Part shown: piece after piece, positions 42,673 to 49,964 of the stretch
How the letters are laid out: each line of letters opens with the position of its first letter
Numbering within the stretch: position 1 is the first letter of the stretch
NCBI RefSeq assembly: GCF_020037015.1
Contig: NZ_JAIQDE010000001.1
Span: 1-64,000 of the forward strand
Reading direction: 5' to 3'
Source of the DNA: Corallococcus sp. AS-1-6
GTDB taxonomy: Bacteria > Myxococcota > Myxococcia > Myxococcales > Myxococcaceae
DNA length: 64,000 bases
Position numbers and translations under genes: made by a program
The notes under the pieces: model-generated
Told to the model about the DNA's origin: nothing
What the model saw: the letters and a program-made list of their open reading frames with translations, nothing else
The model's database searches: none

Positions 42673-43556
42673 GCAGGACCGTCATGGAGCGGGTGAGGGC
42701 CACGCTGCGCTTCTCGGTGCAGCGTTACCCGCCGCTGTTCTACCTGCTGGTGATCTCACTCTGGTGCGTGAGCCTGGACGGGATGCTCGGCGTGCTCGAA
42801 GGAGGAGGGGGGCTGAAGTTCTCCCCGGACCTGCTGCACGTCGCGCTGAGCATCTTCGGAGTGGGCTACTTCATGCGCATCGTGGATGAGCTGCGCGACT
42901 ACGAATACGACCTCATCCACAACCCGGAGCGGGGCCTGGCGAAAGGGGACGTCAGCTTCGGCGACCTGTACGTGGCGCTGGGGCTCAACGCGGCCGTGTT
43001 GCTGGGGACGAATCTGGCGGTGTCGTGGGTGAGGGCCGCGATCCTGCTGGGAATCATGGTGCACGCGCTGGTGCTCTGGGCGCTGGAGAAGCACTGGGTC
43101 GCGTACCAGCGCAGCATGTTCCTGATGATTGGAATCGCCATCCAGCTCCACGTGGGCCACGGCCTCTACGTCTGGGTGGCGCACGCGGATCGCACGGGAA
43201 GGCCCCTGAATCCAAACGGGCTGCTGGCAATCCTGGGAATGGTCTTCCTGTACCTGCACTGGGAGGTGATGCGGAAGACGGCGTGGCCGGGGACGACGAA
43301 GCCAGGGGAGAAGCTCTACAGCGACGAAGTGGGCTCCATGGCCAGCGCGGTGATTGCCTTCGCGATGATCGCAGGAGCGTCAGGGCTCTACCTGTGGCTG
43401 ACCAGGGGTTGGCTCTTCCTGCTGCCCTTGGGAATGGCGGTCATCAACCTGACGCTGTTCTTCAAGAACCGCCGGCCCCGGGCGCTCTCGGGACGGCTGG
43501 CGGCCCGGAGCTACTTCGCGTTCCTGCTCGTCATGCTGCTGTTGGTAGCGTTTTGA
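42669..43556 (+). CDS. UbiA-type membrane transferase
   Basis: The 295-aa protein starts at ATG 42669, overlapping the dikinase stop by 4 bp. It has about eight to nine hydrophobic helices. The first Asp-rich motif is in MRIVDELRDYEYDLIHNPERGL, as in UbiA prenyltransferases (NDxxDxxxD-like). The second motif is weaker, around KLYSDEVGSM. UbiA proteins transfer polyprenyl or other phosphate-linked groups in the membrane. Residues from ~152 on are encoded by a 402-bp stretch repeated downstream at 46291. The final ~10 residues differ from that copy, so this gene's own 3' end may have been replaced. Last gene of the operon. Confidence 0.8.
   Translation: MSRTVMERVRATLRFSVQRYPPLFYLLVISLWCVSLDGMLGVLEGGGGLKFSPDLLHVALSIFGVGYFMRIVDELRDYEYDLIHNPERGLAKGDVSFGDLYVALGLNAAVLLGTNLAVSWVRAAILLGIMVHALVLWALEKHWVAYQRSMFLMIGIAIQLHVGHGLYVWVAHADRTGRPLNPNGLLAILGMVFLYLHWEVMRKTAWPGTTKPGEKLYSDEVGSMASAVIAFAMIAGASGLYLWLTRGWLFLLPLGMAVINLTLFFKNRRPRALSGRLAARSYFAFLLVMLLLVAF
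43124..43525 (+). repeat. Left copy of 402-bp direct repeat (3' part of UbiA-type gene)
   Basis: This segment matches 46291-46692 with 5 mismatches by eye, all within the first 77 bp; the last 325 bp are identical. After 43525 the copies diverge. The two copies bracket the lower-GC island and are in direct orientation, 3167 bp apart. Confidence 0.9.
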
Positions 43557-44264
43557 TCGCGATTTCACTTTGCTTCTCCATAGTGATCATCTGTTAAGGC
43601 GCAAAGGCACGGTGCTTTCGTAAGGGCGTGCCGTTGTGGCGGGTCTTGGCCAGGGTAGTATTCATAGCCGATGATGAAAAATCATCAGACTCGCAGCCTG
43701 AGTGATGCCAACACTGATCAGGGAAGTGAGGTTGCCGCAATGGGTCGACGCAAGGCTGAATTGTGTGCGCCAAACTATCTAAGCGGTAAGTTACAGCACC
43801 TGACGATCGTCAAGGACGGGGGGCCGTTGGCAATAGGCACCTCGGTTTGGAGAAGCGTAGTTTGGGAACTCGTTCCCGATGCCTTCTGCCGGTGCGTGCA
43901 CCACTGTTTCCTCAGCGGGCGAAGAAGAATTGGGCCGATCCTGCGTGGATGACCGGCCGGCGCAGGCGGCCCTCGACTTCGCGCACTGGAGTAGCCTCCC
44001 GTGGGCAGAGCTCCCTTACACGCATTCTGCTCTGTCGGCATGGCTACTTGGCACTAGAGGAGAGATGGGCGTTCAATGCACGCCCGCTTGGTTCCTGGCT
44101 AGTTCTTCGGCAGTGTAAGTGCCCGTAATTACGTACTTTGGAGGGATTGTCGTCGATGGGCCGATTGTCGGATGGACGAGGTAGGAGAGAGGCTGCAAAC
44201 TACGCAGTTGAGCGCTGTTCTTAAGAATGGTTAGCGGAACTACTAGAGGAGTGTTGAGACACTC
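43557..44264. other. Lower-GC stretch without a supported gene
   Basis: These ~700 bases lie between the UbiA-type gene and the toxin-like gene. Base composition is visibly closer to 50-55% GC than the flanks. Short open frames exist (for example 43671-43952 and 43879-44118), but none has a convincing ribosome site, codon bias or recognisable motif. It may contain decayed genes, a promoter for 44265 and an attachment or recombination site. Confidence 0.5.
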
Positions 44265-44750
44265 ATGAACGCGAGCGAATTCGTTCATATCTACCCTCCA
44301 CGAGGCTCTCGCCGAGATCCGTCGAACAAGGATGAATTGAGACTGCTGACACCTGCGGACGGCGTCAGATTGCTAAGCTCCGCTCCTGCCTCTAATGCGA
44401 GCGGTTCCCTGCCAAGTAGCTCGGGTGACGAAGGGTGCCACCTTTGGGTTATTGATGATCGCGGGATCCCATATGTTTTAGAGCGAGCTGCTGTTTCTCC
44501 TTCACTTCAAAGCGGGAAAGTTAAGCACTCCAATCTAACTGGAGGGGGGATGGCATCTTGTGGTGGTGAGTTCTGGTTTGCAACGTCCCAGGCGCGACGT
44601 TTGTATGTCAATGGTTGCTCAGGCAGATACGGTCCGGAAACTCCTCAACAGCTTGATGCCGCCGTTTCCGTGTTCCGTGATCTCGGATTTGAGGTCACCA
44701 GCTTTGGTTGGGATGATGAGGTTGGCCTTCCGGCGAGGGTACTTCGATGA
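44265..44750 (+). CDS. Small protein resembling a polymorphic-toxin C-terminal domain
   Basis: The 161-aa protein starts at ATG 44265 with a weak AGAGG-type site upstream and ends by overlapping the next start (ATGA). The C-terminal ~95 residues are the recognisable part: LWVIDDRGIPYVLE, VKHSNLTGGGMASCGGEFWF, VNGCSGRYGPETPQQLDAA and FEVTSFGWDDE. From memory, the HSxLxGG...GGE...NxSGRYxP order resembles a domain found at the ends of polymorphic toxins (KHS.L..G.pv..AGE...N.SGHY.P). The N-terminal ~60 residues are low-complexity. With the metallopeptidase partner it could be a toxin or a sensor. Codon use is AT-richer than the chromosome, indicating transfer. Confidence 0.65.
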   Translation: MNASEFVHIYPPRGSRRDPSNKDELRLLTPADGVRLLSSAPASNASGSLPSSSGDEGCHLWVIDDRGIPYVLERAAVSPSLQSGKVKHSNLTGGGMASCGGEFWFATSQARRLYVNGCSGRYGPETPQQLDAAVSVFRDLGFEVTSFGWDDEVGLPARVLR

Positions 44751-46168
44751 ACTCACCGAACTCGGATGAACTGGACTTTGTGTTCGGTCCTGATTCCTCT
44801 GGTGCAAGCCCAGAGGAACGAGCACGAACATCACTACGCGTTTATGTTCGTAGCCTAGATCAGTTGGCGCTAGAGAATCCACGTGCAACCGGCAGGCGCT
44901 TGTCCGCGCAAGAGGCCTTTGATGCCTATGGCTATGCGGTGCTTCGTGAAGTGGCGGACGAGGGATCCATTCTTTTATGTGCCGGCCGCGATGCGGCTGC
45001 TCGAACAATAAGAACACAGCGCGAACTACTCAAACTCGATGTGAGGACAGTTGCAAATCGTGTCCGTCTCACTTCGGAACAGGTAGAGGCTGCTGAGCAG
45101 GGCGGACGTCATCCCTTGGCGCAATATGAGCGAATTGCCCAGGCTTTGGGAATTGATGAGAGGTATGTGTCTGTCCGCTCAAGCCCCGTAGGCAATCAAG
45201 GTATTGCCGTGCGTTTGCGCACTCTGGGTGAAGAGCAGTCGTCCATGACACGCTCGGCGGTTGCGGCGATTGCTGAAGCTGCATGGGTCGCGACTACCCA
45301 GGTGCGGCTCGAAAAAGCCCTTGGATTTAATAGTCGTATCAGTGAATTCGTTCGGTCGCCCAATTACGGTAGTGCAGGCTATCCTGCTTATATGCAAGGC
45401 TATTATCTTGCGAGCAAGGCACGAGAGCAGCTCGAGTTGGGCAGTGGCCCGCTTAAATGCTCTTTGCGTGAGCTTTGTGAGGATTTTTTAGTTTTGCCCG
45501 TCATTCAGACCGATCTCGGTGCGTCAATTGCTGGCCTGACTGTTGAGGCAGGCGACTCTCGCGCTATTGTGCTCAATACTGCGGGTCACAATAGTAGTGT
45601 TTTTGTCCGACGCTCCACTATCGCTCACGAGTTGGGACATCTGCTCTTCGATCCACCGGGAAGGCTTGAATATCTTCGTGTGGATGAGTATTCGGAGTTG
45701 GATAGAGATGTGAGGGAGATTCCGGATCCGGTTGAGCAGCGCGCAAATGCCTTTTCGGTTGAGTTTATTGCGCCTCAAGCCTCGGTTCTTGGTGTGTTCA
45801 AGGAGCATGGAGGGGCGCGCGGCGATGGGCTTCGTGCGGTTGTTGATTTGTTTGGCATTGGTCCCACGGCTGCGCGGTATCAGATTTGGAATGGTTTGGA
45901 TCGGGCGCTGCCTTTGGAGGAGATTAAAATCCGAGGCAAGTGGGGGATTGCTGAATGGGAGGGGATGGAGGGGTATGCTACGTCATACCATCCTCTTAAG
46001 AATCTCCCGAGTTCTCGTGCTGGTAGGTTTAGTGCTGTTGTTGTTAGGGCTGCGCAACGGGCAGTGATTTCTTGGGATACTGCGGGGAGTTATCTTGGAT
46101 CTACGCGCCCCGAGATTGAGGCGGTTGTTGATTCTATTCAGGAGATGTATCCAAAGGTTTTTGAGTAG
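44747..46168 (+). CDS. XRE-HTH / ImmA-IrrE metallopeptidase fusion protein
   Basis: The 473-aa protein is translationally coupled to the small gene before it (ATGA at 44747-44750). Residues ~85-140 form an XRE helix-turn-helix (RTIRTQRELLKLDVRTVA, LTSEQVEAAEQGGRHPL). Residues ~265-345 form an ImmA/IrrE zinc peptidase: HELGH at residues 294-298 in STIAHELGHLLFDPPG and the third ligand Glu in VEQRANAFSVEFIAP. The C-terminal ~120 residues are not assigned. Relatives cleave repressors or act as antitoxins or antirepressors in mobile elements. AT-rich codons differ strongly from the chromosome, so recent transfer is likely. Confidence 0.88.
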   Translation: MNSPNSDELDFVFGPDSSGASPEERARTSLRVYVRSLDQLALENPRATGRRLSAQEAFDAYGYAVLREVADEGSILLCAGRDAAARTIRTQRELLKLDVRTVANRVRLTSEQVEAAEQGGRHPLAQYERIAQALGIDERYVSVRSSPVGNQGIAVRLRTLGEEQSSMTRSAVAAIAEAAWVATTQVRLEKALGFNSRISEFVRSPNYGSAGYPAYMQGYYLASKAREQLELGSGPLKCSLRELCEDFLVLPVIQTDLGASIAGLTVEAGDSRAIVLNTAGHNSSVFVRRSTIAHELGHLLFDPPGRLEYLRVDEYSELDRDVREIPDPVEQRANAFSVEFIAPQASVLGVFKEHGGARGDGLRAVVDLFGIGPTAARYQIWNGLDRALPLEEIKIRGKWGIAEWEGMEGYATSYHPLKNLPSSRAGRFSAVVVRAAQRAVISWDTAGSYLGSTRPEIEAVVDSIQEMYPKVFE

Positions 46169-46290
46169 ATTTGGCCTCGAGATTGAGCGGTCGCGCAAGA
46201 GCGCTGAGGTTGGTCTGCTGATCAACATGAAGAAGGACATGCTCAATGCTGACCGGTGGGCCTGGCGGATGCGTATTGGAATCTGATTGA

Positions 46291-46692
46291 GATGATTGGA
46301 ATCGCCATCGAGCTCCACGTGGGCCACGGCCTCTGCGTCTGGGTGGCGTACGCGGAACGCACGGGGAGGCCCCTGAATCCAAACGGGCTGCTGGCAATCC
46401 TGGGAATGGTCTTCCTGTACCTGCACTGGGAGGTGATGCGGAAGACGGCGTGGCCGGGGACGACGAAGCCAGGGGAGAAGCTCTACAGCGACGAAGTGGG
46501 CTCCATGGCCAGCGCGGTGATTGCCTTCGCGATGATCGCAGGAGCGTCAGGGCTCTACCTGTGGCTGACCAGGGGTTGGCTCTTCCTGCTGCCCTTGGGA
46601 ATGGCGGTCATCAACCTGACGCTGTTCTTCAAGAACCGCCGGCCCCGGGCGCTCTCGGGACGGCTGGCGGCCCGGAGCTACTTCGCGTTCCT
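46291..46692 (+). repeat. Right copy of 402-bp direct repeat
   Basis: This segment repeats 43124-43525 in the same orientation. The reading frame of the UbiA-type gene is kept through the copy. The mismatches (around 46310, 46335, 46349, 46357 and 46366) are all at the left end. Confidence 0.9.
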
Positions 46693-46735
46693 CTTCGTCA
46701 TGTTGATGTGCGCCTTCACTTTGGGTGTTGGTTGA
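46291..46735 (+). pseudogene. 5'-truncated second copy of UbiA-type gene
   Basis: The open frame covers only the C-terminal ~147 residues of the UbiA-type protein; the Asp-rich motif and first helices are missing. It has a different end (AFLFVMLMCAFTLGVG) from the full gene (AFLLVMLLLVAF). Upstream, the frame runs into unrelated low-GC sequence (possible GTG at 46256) with no proper start. It is probably the original 3' end of the gene, cut off by the island, or a paralogue remnant. It should not give a working enzyme. Confidence 0.8.
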
Positions 46736-46785
46736 GTGGCTTGGGCATGGTCTGCTCCTCGTCTCTCGAACCCGTACGAGGAGTG

Positions 46786-46886
46786 ATGTCCATGAAGCGC
46801 ATCCTGTCATTGATGATCGCCACGGTGGCCCTGGCCTGCTCGGGCCCGGACATGCATGACGCAGCAGAGGAAGGAGGCGAGTCCCT
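46786..46886 (+). pseudogene. 5' part of cysteine-rich lipoprotein gene split by IS66 element
   Basis: The gene starts at ATG 46786 (or 46792) after ACGAGGAG. It encodes a lipoprotein signal peptide, RILSLMIATVALAC with Cys18 in the lipobox, followed by an acidic linker DMHDAAEEGGESL. The reading frame then enters the IS element and stops at 46903-46905 after 39 residues. Removing the element and one 8-bp copy of the target joins this piece in frame to 49300-49852 and gives a 217-aa protein. The truncated product may still be made as a short lipopeptide. Confidence 0.85.
46879..46886. repeat. Left 8-bp target site duplication of IS66 element
   Basis: GAGTCCCT directly abuts the left inverted repeat and is repeated exactly at 49292-49299. 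Eight base pairs is the usual duplication for IS66-family elements. Confidence 0.92.
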
Positions 46887-46917
46887 GTATCCGTCCGGCC
46901 AGTGACGTGCCGGAAGG
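46887..46917. repeat. Left terminal inverted repeat of IS66 element
   Basis: It begins GTATCCGTCCGGCCAGTGAC. It matches the inverse of 49261-49291 at 27 of 31 positions; mismatches are at repeat positions 4, 16, 17 and 27. Confidence 0.92.
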
Positions 46918-46969
46918 ATTGAAGACGGACCACAACCGTGCTCGGCGGGCACCGCGAGGAGCGAGCTGT

Positions 46970-48490
46970 TCAGGGACTGAGCTGGAGGGGTGACTCGGGC
47001 GGGTCGGCAGCGCGTCGCCGCATCCACTCGTGAGGTAGCAGCTCACCGATGCGCGAGTGCGGGTGTGTCTGCACGCGGAGCAGGACGTCGGCCAGGTACT
47101 CCTCGGGATTGACGCCGTTGGCCTCGCAGGTGGCGACAAGGGCGTAGAGGCCGGCGAGATTCTCCCCCGCGGCCTCGTGGCCGACGAAGAGGAAATTCTT
47201 CCGGCCCAGCGCCGCCTTGCGCAGCGCGGCCTCGGAGCGGTTGTTGTCCAGGGGCAGGCGAGCGTCGGAAGAGAATCGCGTCAGGGCCTCCCACTGCTTC
47301 AGCGCGTAGGAAAGGGCCTGGCCCATGGGGCCCTTGGGCAGGTGGCGCGGGGCCTGTGATTCCATCCACGCACGCAGCGCCGTGAGCACGGGGAGACTCT
47401 GCTGCTGGCGCAGCTCGCGGTGCGCGTCGGTGCGCACGACGCCCGCGTCGCGAGCCAGTGCCTCCACGCGGTAGAGGGCGAGGATGAAGTCCAGCGCCTC
47501 GCGCGCCTCGGGCGCGGTGGGGAGCGCCTCGAAGAAGCGCCGGCGCACGTGCGCCCAGCAGCCCACACGCCTTCTCCCCTCGGGCAACGTCACCGCGTTG
47601 TAGCCCGTATAGGCATCCACCACGAGGGCGCCCCGGGTGCCACCCAGGACGTCCTTCGGCGTCGTGCTGGCCCGGCCCAGGCTGAAGCGGTAGCCGATGA
47701 GCCACTCGCCCTCGGGCGTCTGGGTGAGGAACGTCCAGAGGTAGCCTTGCTTCGTCTTCTTCACGTCCAGCACCCGCACGGGCGTCTCGTCCGCCCACAC
47801 CACATCCGCGGACGCAATGCATTGCAAGAGGTGCCGAGAGAGAGGCAGCAGCACCGAGGCGGCCTGGTGGAAGAGGTCCGTCAGCGTGCTGCGACTCATG
47901 GGCACGCCGCTTCGCTCCACCCGCTGCGCCAGTCGGTGCAAAGGCATCGCGTCGGCGCACTTGGAAACCACCACGTGGGAGAGGAAGCCGGGGCCGTACT
48001 CGCCCCTATCCACCACCCGGGCCGGAGGCGGGGCGGTGACGACGCCCCGTCCGCACGCGCACGCGAGGACTTCCCGCACGTGCACCTGCTTCTCGAAGCG
48101 GGCGGGCACGTACTCGTACACCACCGAGGTGCGGCCCTTGCCCAGGGGCTTCAAGTCCTCGCTGCCGCACGCCGGGCAGTGGCGCGCCTCGGCCGGCACC
48201 GCATGGCGAATCTCCCGCGCCGGGGCCTCCTCGGCTTTCCGGGCGGCTCTCTCCTGGCGCTTCTTCTTCGCGGCCTCGGCCCGGGCCGCCGTCGAGTCCG
48301 CGGCCCCGCGCAGCTCGGCGGCCACCGGCGGCAGCTTCTCTGTCCTCTTGCCGAAGACGTGACGCTGCAGGGCCGCAAGCTGCCCCTTGAGGGCGTCCAC
48401 CTCCCCGCCAATGCGGCTCACCTCGGCCTTGAGCTCTTCGGCTTCCTCGCGCCAGGGGCAGAAGTGCTCTTGGGGAAGCTCGCGGGGCAC
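46970..48490 (-). CDS. tnpC: IS66 transposase TnpC
   Basis: The 506-aa DDE transposase starts at GTG 48488-48490. The N-terminus has a leucine-zipper-like coiled coil (EEAEELKAEVSRIGGEVDAL, LAALQRHVFGKRTEKL). A zinc finger follows (HCPACGSEDLKPLG and CACGRG). The catalytic core has VVWADETPVRVLD (first D), VVDAYTGYNAV (second D) and DNNRSEAALRKAALGRKNFLF (final E), all IS66 features. It catalyses excision and integration of the element with TnpA and TnpB. The frame is intact over the family's usual length, so activity is plausible. Confidence 0.95.
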   Translation of the reverse strand: MPRELPQEHFCPWREEAEELKAEVSRIGGEVDALKGQLAALQRHVFGKRTEKLPPVAAELRGAADSTAARAEAAKKKRQERAARKAEEAPAREIRHAVPAEARHCPACGSEDLKPLGKGRTSVVYEYVPARFEKQVHVREVLACACGRGVVTAPPPARVVDRGEYGPGFLSHVVVSKCADAMPLHRLAQRVERSGVPMSRSTLTDLFHQAASVLLPLSRHLLQCIASADVVWADETPVRVLDVKKTKQGYLWTFLTQTPEGEWLIGYRFSLGRASTTPKDVLGGTRGALVVDAYTGYNAVTLPEGRRRVGCWAHVRRRFFEALPTAPEAREALDFILALYRVEALARDAGVVRTDAHRELRQQQSLPVLTALRAWMESQAPRHLPKGPMGQALSYALKQWEALTRFSSDARLPLDNNRSEAALRKAALGRKNFLFVGHEAAGENLAGLYALVATCEANGVNPEEYLADVLLRVQTHPHSRIGELLPHEWMRRRAADPPESPLQLSP

Positions 48491-48536
48491 CCCGCCTCAA
48501 CACCCCGCCGCCGCGCCGCGTCCCGGGCCGGGCGCG

Positions 48537-48902
48537 TCAGGTGCCCGTACGCACGGGAGGCGTCCAGGCGGGCTGGCGCCGCACCTGGGCCACGTCGATG
48601 CCGTCCAGCAGCATGGCCAATTGCGTGGCGTCCAGCGTCACCGCCTGCGCGCCTGCGTCCACCGGGGGCAGCCGGAATCTCCCCGCCTCCAGCCGCTTGT
48701 ACAGCAGCACGAAGCCGCCCCGGCTCCACGTCAGCACCTTGATGCGGTCGCCCCGTCTGGAGACGAAGGCGAAGAGGTGCCCCGAGTAGACGTCCTCTCC
48801 CCACGCCGTGCGCACCAGCGCCATGAGGCCATCAATCGACTTGCGCATGTCCACCGGCTCCACCGCCAGCACCACGCGCACCGACGCAGGCAGGGCGAAC
48901 AC
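48537..48902 (-). CDS. tnpB: IS66 accessory protein TnpB
   Basis: The ~121-aa protein has the IS66 Orf2 signature VVLAVEPVDMRKSIDGLMALV and LFAFVSRRGDRIKVLTWSRGGFVLLYKRLE. GTG 48900-48902 lies 4 bp after the tnpA stop and is the most likely start. A longer frame back to 48983 overlaps tnpA and has a non-family N-terminus. TnpB is required for transposition of IS66 elements, though its biochemical role is unclear. Confidence 0.88.
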   Translation of the reverse strand: MFALPASVRVVLAVEPVDMRKSIDGLMALVRTAWGEDVYSGHLFAFVSRRGDRIKVLTWSRGGFVLLYKRLEAGRFRLPPVDAGAQAVTLDATQLAMLLDGIDVAQVRRQPAWTPPVRTGT

Positions 48903-48906
48903 CTTC

Positions 48907-49221
48907 TCACCGTCCCAGCGCCGCGACGAGCCGGGCCACGTACCCCACGTCGGTGCCCACGGAGAATCGCACCCGCGCCCCACTTGCGGCCACCACCTCC
49001 AGCAGGGACTCCGTCGCCGCTGGCGGCGGAGCCACCTGCACCGGCAAGAGTCTCACGGCTTCCTTTCGCGACGGCGCGGCTCGTCGATACCGGTACACCC
49101 ACGACTGCAACGTGCTCAGCCGCACGCCCCACACCAACGCGAACTCCCGCTGCGTCTGCCCACTCGCCTCGAAGGCTTCCGCGACGCGCGCCCACTCCGG
49201 CTTCTCCACCTGCTTCGCCAT
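48907..49221 (-). CDS. tnpA: IS66 accessory protein TnpA (helix-turn-helix)
   Basis: The 104-aa protein starts at ATG 49219-49221. A helix-turn-helix is visible in WARVAEAFEASGQTQREFAL and VRLSTLQSWVYRYRR, followed by a variable tail (VEVVAASGARVRFSVGTDV-like segment). TnpA is thought to bind element ends. It is the first gene of the IS66 operon, and its start is 70 bp inside the right end of the element. The frame is intact. Confidence 0.9.
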   Translation of the reverse strand: MAKQVEKPEWARVAEAFEASGQTQREFALVWGVRLSTLQSWVYRYRRAAPSRKEAVRLLPVQVAPPPAATESLLEVVAASGARVRFSVGTDVGYVARLVAALGR

Positions 49222-49260
49222 GCCCGGAAGCGTCCGCCGCACACCGCTACGTCGGCAATC

Positions 49261-49291
49261 CCTTACGGCACGTCGTTGGCCGGACGGTTAC
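49261..49291. repeat. Right terminal inverted repeat of IS66 element
   Basis: Its inverse begins GTAACCGTCCGGCCAACGAC. It pairs with 46887-46917 and ends exactly next to the right GAGTCCCT. Confidence 0.92.
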
Positions 49292-49299
49292 GAGTCCCT
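49292..49299. repeat. Right 8-bp target site duplication of IS66 element
   Basis: GAGTCCCT repeats 46879-46886 exactly and restores the reading frame of the split lipoprotein gene when merged. Confidence 0.92.
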
Positions 49300-49852
49300 G
49301 GCTACGCAGGAGAACGCCGCGACCTACTACATCTGTGGAGCGCCGGTGTTCAGTTGCCCGTCCGGCTACACCATCCTCAATCAATACTGCTCGGCGTACT
49401 GCACGACGATGGGCTATCCGTGTACGACCTGGGGCTACAACGAGACCCTCTGTTACAAGCCGGATCCCATCACGGGGACCATCAGCGCGACGCCCACGAA
49501 CGTGCGCATCAACCTGGATGTGACGCAGACGGGGACGACGAACATCTGCTTCGACGTCAGCGGCATCTCCGAGGGAGAGGTCTGGGTGAGCGTGAACAAC
49601 CAGTCCGAGGTGCTCTTCGCCCGGGGCGACAACTTGTGCCAGGCCGCGCCCTGGATCACCGCGGGCAACACCTTCGCGTTCAAGCTCTACTCGGGCCGGG
49701 CGCACACCACGCTGCTCGCCACCGCGACCGTGACGGGTGAGGGCTACTACGGGGGCTCCAATCCGCCGCCCCAGTGTGGCCCCTGCCAGTCGGGCTACTC
49801 CTGCTTCTGCGGCGACGACGTGTGCCGCCGCGAAGGCACCCTCTGCCCCTGA
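49292..49852 (+). pseudogene. 3' part of cysteine-rich lipoprotein gene split by IS66 element
   Basis: This part continues ESLATQENAATYYICG in frame with the upstream piece at 46786-46886. It is cysteine-rich at both ends: CGAPVFSCPSGYTILNQYC, CTTMGYPCTTWGYNETLC in the first part and CGPCQSGYSCFCGDDVC at the C-terminus. A ~95-residue beta-sandwich lies between (GTISATPTNVRINLDVTQTG, EVWVSVNNQSEVLF). The original product would be a secreted, disulphide-rich lipoprotein of 217 aa. No start codon with a ribosome site serves this part alone, so it is probably silent. Confidence 0.82.
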
Positions 49853-49964
49853 CATGAGCCACGGAGCCGGGGGAGATGCTGTTCCCCCGGTTTCGGGCCG
49901 GAGCGGATTCTTCATTGAGCGCGGTAGGGTGCGCACTACCCCTATGGAGAATAGGCACGAGGCG

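Larger units (their letters stand above)
46887..49291 (-). mobile_element. Complete IS66-family insertion sequence (2405 bp)
   Basis: The element is bounded by 31-bp terminal inverted repeats beginning GTA(T/A)CCGTCCGGCC (46887-46917 and 49261-49291; 27 of 31 match) and flanked by the perfect 8-bp duplication GAGTCCCT. It carries three genes on the minus strand in the standard order tnpA (49221-48907), tnpB (48902-48537) and tnpC (48490-46970). All open frames are intact. It interrupts a lipoprotein gene. The perfect target duplication suggests a recent insertion and a potentially active element. Confidence 0.95.

Noticed and set aside
43671-44118. Small open frames in the island as genes
   Set aside because: No ribosome site, no recognisable motif, and overlapping frames of similar length; kept as gene-less DNA.
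46786-46905. A complete 39-aa lipopeptide gene
   Set aside because: The frame ends inside the IS66 inverted repeat; the exact target duplication shows it is the 5' part of a split gene.
48903-48983. A longer TnpB starting at 48983
   Set aside because: This would overlap tnpA and add a non-family N-terminus; GTG 48902 fits IS66 Orf2 proteins.
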